A stretch of DNA of 64,000 bases from contig NZ_CP074372.1 in assembly GCF_018362995.1 (NCBI RefSeq), positions 2,852,001-2,916,000 on the forward strand, in the 5' to 3' direction. The translations under genes were made by a program, and so were the position numbers. Under the pieces are notes generated by a model that was given only the letters and a program-made list of their open reading frames with translations, searched no databases and was not told the DNA's origin. This stretch comes from Chryseobacterium indologenes (lineage in GTDB: Bacteria; Bacteroidota; Bacteroidia; Flavobacteriales; Weeksellaceae). This document shows, in pieces, positions 63,374 to 64,000 of this stretch (position 1 is the stretch's first letter; each line of letters starts with the position of its first letter).

Positions 63374-63814
63374 ATGAAAAAACTATTAGTTTTTGCCGGG
63401 ATCTCAGTGATCCTTGCAAGCTGTAATGTAAATTATGGCAACTATCCGGGAAGAAGCCCCTACCCTTCCTCTACCAGCAATTCAGGTAACAGAGCCAATA
63501 CAGAAAGAGAATATAATGAACTGATAAAGACCTTTAAGCCGGAAACAGCAGACGTTCTTAATGATCTTCTTAACAGTGATGATCCGAAAAACCCGAAGAC
63601 TTCTATTTCAGTAGAAAATAAATCTCCATGCAATATGGTCCTTACGGTAAGCGGGAATAATTTCTTCAAGAAAATCCCTATTGGCGCGGGGAAAATAGGA
63701 TACACAATGGTTCCTAAAAATCAGAATTACAGGTTATCCGGAGTTTTATGCAATTCCACCTATCAGTCTACAAAGTTTATTACAACCTCATATTCTATAA
63801 AGCTTTCAAACTAA
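63374..63814 (+). CDS. Lipoprotein related to the DUF6759-like family
   Basis: 146 residues. The lipobox LASC places the lipidated Cys17, unlike the other members, which have ordinary signal peptides. The conserved domain is shorter and more diverged: 'VENKSPCNMVLTVSGNNFF', 'MVPKNQNYRLSGVLCNSTYQ' and 'STKFITTSYSIKLSN' keep the two cysteines. A Ser/Asn/Pro-rich spacer separates the anchor from the domain. It is six bases after its neighbour, probably in the same operon. Confidence 0.72.
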   Translation: MKKLLVFAGISVILASCNVNYGNYPGRSPYPSSTSNSGNRANTEREYNELIKTFKPETADVLNDLLNSDDPKNPKTSISVENKSPCNMVLTVSGNNFFKKIPIGAGKIGYTMVPKNQNYRLSGVLCNSTYQSTKFITTSYSIKLSN

Positions 63815-63821
63815 CATACGA

Positions 63822-63845
63822 CCCGCAGGATTCTGTGGGTTTTTA
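63822..63845 (+). terminator. Hairpin terminator at the right end
   Basis: ACCCGCAG (63822-63829) pairs with CTGTGGGT (63834-63841, one wobble) and is followed by T. Confidence 0.75.
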
Positions 63846-64000
63846 TTTTTAATAAATGCATTTAAAATATAATATATAGTTAGCATTTATTTGAAATCCA
63901 AAACAAGCCATTTCTGAAGTTTTTTTAAGTAAAGCCAACCCTACTTCTAAACTTTCTAAAAACGTCATCTGAACATCCAGGAGAGGTTATCAAGGTTCAT

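Noticed and set aside
63845..64000. 39-codon minus-strand frame near the right edge
   Set aside because: It has no family features and no clear promoter; the AT-rich edge holds nothing else I can support.

Overview
The window is a stretch of chromosome from a Flavobacteriia member, most likely Chryseobacterium or a close Weeksellaceae relative. The evidence is AT-rich DNA (judged by eye, not computed), start codons without Shine-Dalgarno sequences, -7 promoter boxes of the Bacteroidota type (TAnnTTTG) in front of many genes, type IX secretion type B sorting domains (gliding-motility C-terminal domains), the Bacteroidota form of TonB, and a peptide leader typical of chryseobacterial 'bacteriocin-like' proteins. 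I see no rRNA, tRNA, CRISPR array, prophage or intact insertion sequence.

Region by region: 1-3834 (minus) is an ExbB-ExbD-ExbD-TonB energy-transduction operon that continues into a small membrane protein and a PstS-like lipoprotein cut by the window edge. leuS follows (4075-6888), then a lipocalin-like lipoprotein. 7743-13641 holds envelope and housekeeping genes: an acyltransferase, a glycosyltransferase, waaA (Kdo transferase), a cupin, a DUF1648 protein, an NlpC/P60 peptidase and an O-methyltransferase. 13771-16904 is an accessory patch with a six-cysteine knottin-like peptide, a small transcription unit under nested inverted repeats, two unknown exported proteins and an HTTM protein. 16957-28022 carries an OmpA lipoprotein, tilS, an inserted sigma-factor plus thioredoxin pair flanked by a repeat of the tilS 3' end, dsbD, an orphan exbD, two hydrolases, a DHH phosphoesterase, rpmH and ftsE. 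28075-34892 is metabolic and translational: trmN-like, a sensor kinase, ribE, pdxA, DUF177, rpmF, accB and accC.

35219-45042 begins with rocD and becomes a glycan assembly cluster: five plus-strand glycosyltransferases and a polysaccharide deacetylase, facing three minus-strand glycosyltransferases. The two facing end genes are paralogs. 45223-48316 holds two paralogous MACPF (pore-forming fold) lipoproteins with diverged C-terminal repeats and a shared palindromic element upstream. 48755-53064 is gltX, accA, a DUF6759-like exported protein and tsf. The tsf terminator appears to carry a 43-nt insertion-sequence-like palindrome. 53496-59837 encodes two giant tandem surface proteins sorted by type IX secretion, followed by a carboxypeptidase-regulatory-domain protein and three more members of the DUF6759-like family around trmB.

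Working together, the cell-envelope theme dominates: TonB-driven import, LPS core (waaA) and glycan synthesis, exported lipoproteins and surface adhesins. The strongest candidates for undescribed biology are the knottin-like peptide at 13771-13926, the MACPF pair with its shared operator, the tilS-tail duplication, and the mini-element in the tsf terminator.
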